Assembly (NCBI GenBank): GCA_946480245.1
Contig: CAMLIZ010000061.1
Span: forward strand, 1-23,740
Origin: an uncultured Pseudomonadota bacterium
Lineage (GTDB): Bacteria > Pseudomonadota > Gammaproteobacteria > Burkholderiales > Burkholderiaceae
Length of the DNA: 23,740 nt
Direction of reading: 5' to 3'
The translations under genes were made by a program, and so were the position numbers. Of this stretch, positions 23,699 through 23,740 are shown piece by piece (position 1 is the stretch's first letter; each line of letters opens with the position of its first letter). Below the pieces are notes generated by a model. That model was not told where the DNA came from and did no database searches. It saw nothing but the letters and a program-made list of their open reading frames with translations.

Positions 23699-23740
23699 TC
23701 AGCGGGTGAGGCGCTGCAGCGCCTCACGGTACTTCGCCGC
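23699..23740 (-). CDS. C-terminal tail of an upstream gene, cut by the window edge
   Basis: The minus-strand frame entering from the right edge reads AAKYREALQRLTR and ends at TGA 23701-23699. The amphipathic tail and the 13-base gap to the next ATG are consistent with the last codons of a co-transcribed gene. Thirteen codons are too few to assign a family, and the frame could be fortuitous. Confidence 0.4.
   Translation of the reverse strand, partial: AAKYREALQRLTR
23706..23727. repeat. Perfect 22-base palindrome near the right edge
   Basis: GTGAGGCGCTG (23706-23716) is followed at once by its exact reverse complement (23717-23727). It lies in the last codons of the partial upstream gene, just ahead of the TPR-like gene. 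Confidence 0.7.

Noticed and set aside
1..23740. Defence system, toxin-antitoxin pair, mobile element, CRISPR array or tRNA
   Set aside because: Every gene was matched to a housekeeping, envelope or unknown-but-ordinary family. No recombinase, repeat array, direct-repeat target site or clover-leaf sequence was seen.

Overview
The window is a GC-rich, gene-dense stretch of bacterial chromosome and reads as a betaproteobacterium of the order Burkholderiales. This is inferred from the tsaB-rimI-uracil-DNA-glycosylase operon, purE-purK-Sua5, the DUF2917/LysR and DUF6279/glmU divergent pairs, the -10 elements of TACAAT/TACACT type placed only a few bases before start codons, and overall protein similarity. 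No species can be named from sequence alone. There is no sign of an insertion sequence, prophage, integron, CRISPR array, rRNA or tRNA, and no stretch over 300 bases lacks a gene. The longest non-coding gap is about 200 bases (17629-17829).

Layout, left to right. Positions 1-1342 hold a DUF2917 gene cut by the left edge (-) and a divergent LysR regulator (+), with a possible 12-codon leader ORF between them. Positions 1398-5479 (+) carry a periplasmic soluble lytic transglycosylase, a GST-fold protein and the CCA-adding enzyme. At 5486-8728 a MidA-like methyltransferase (-) diverges from folM-folB-ttcA (+). A DUF4136 lipoprotein (+, 8788-9390) converges on a DUF6279 lipoprotein (-, 9421-10326). 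The start codon of the latter overlaps the start codon of glmU (+, 10325-11698). glmU runs tail-to-tail into the minus-strand operon tsaB-rimI-udg (13639-11695), and their stop codons overlap. dacB (PBP4) and a translationally coupled SemiSWEET transporter follow on the plus strand (13720-15455). The envelope/secreted group on the minus strand comprises an OmpW-like porin, an alpha/beta-hydrolase lipoprotein and an SGNH-like lipoprotein (18840-15505). Upstream of these is the minus-strand operon purE-purK-Sua5 (21546-18877), divergent from cnoX (+, 21613-22554). The right edge holds a TPR-like protein (-) and the last codons of a gene entering from outside.

Functional themes are tRNA maturation and modification (cca, ttcA, tsaB, Sua5), peptidoglycan (glmU precursor supply, lytic transglycosylase, DacB), folate and purine synthesis (folM, folB, purE, purK), and envelope lipoproteins. 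I did not find a new multi-gene system. The points most worth a second look are compact regulatory architectures and one protein. These are the start codons shared by glmU and the DUF6279 gene, an 11-bp-arm operator-like palindrome in front of the lipase, a leader ORF and three spaced TGAGTCA sites at the LysR locus, several probable leaderless genes, and an SGNH-family lipoprotein whose catalytic positions all look replaced.
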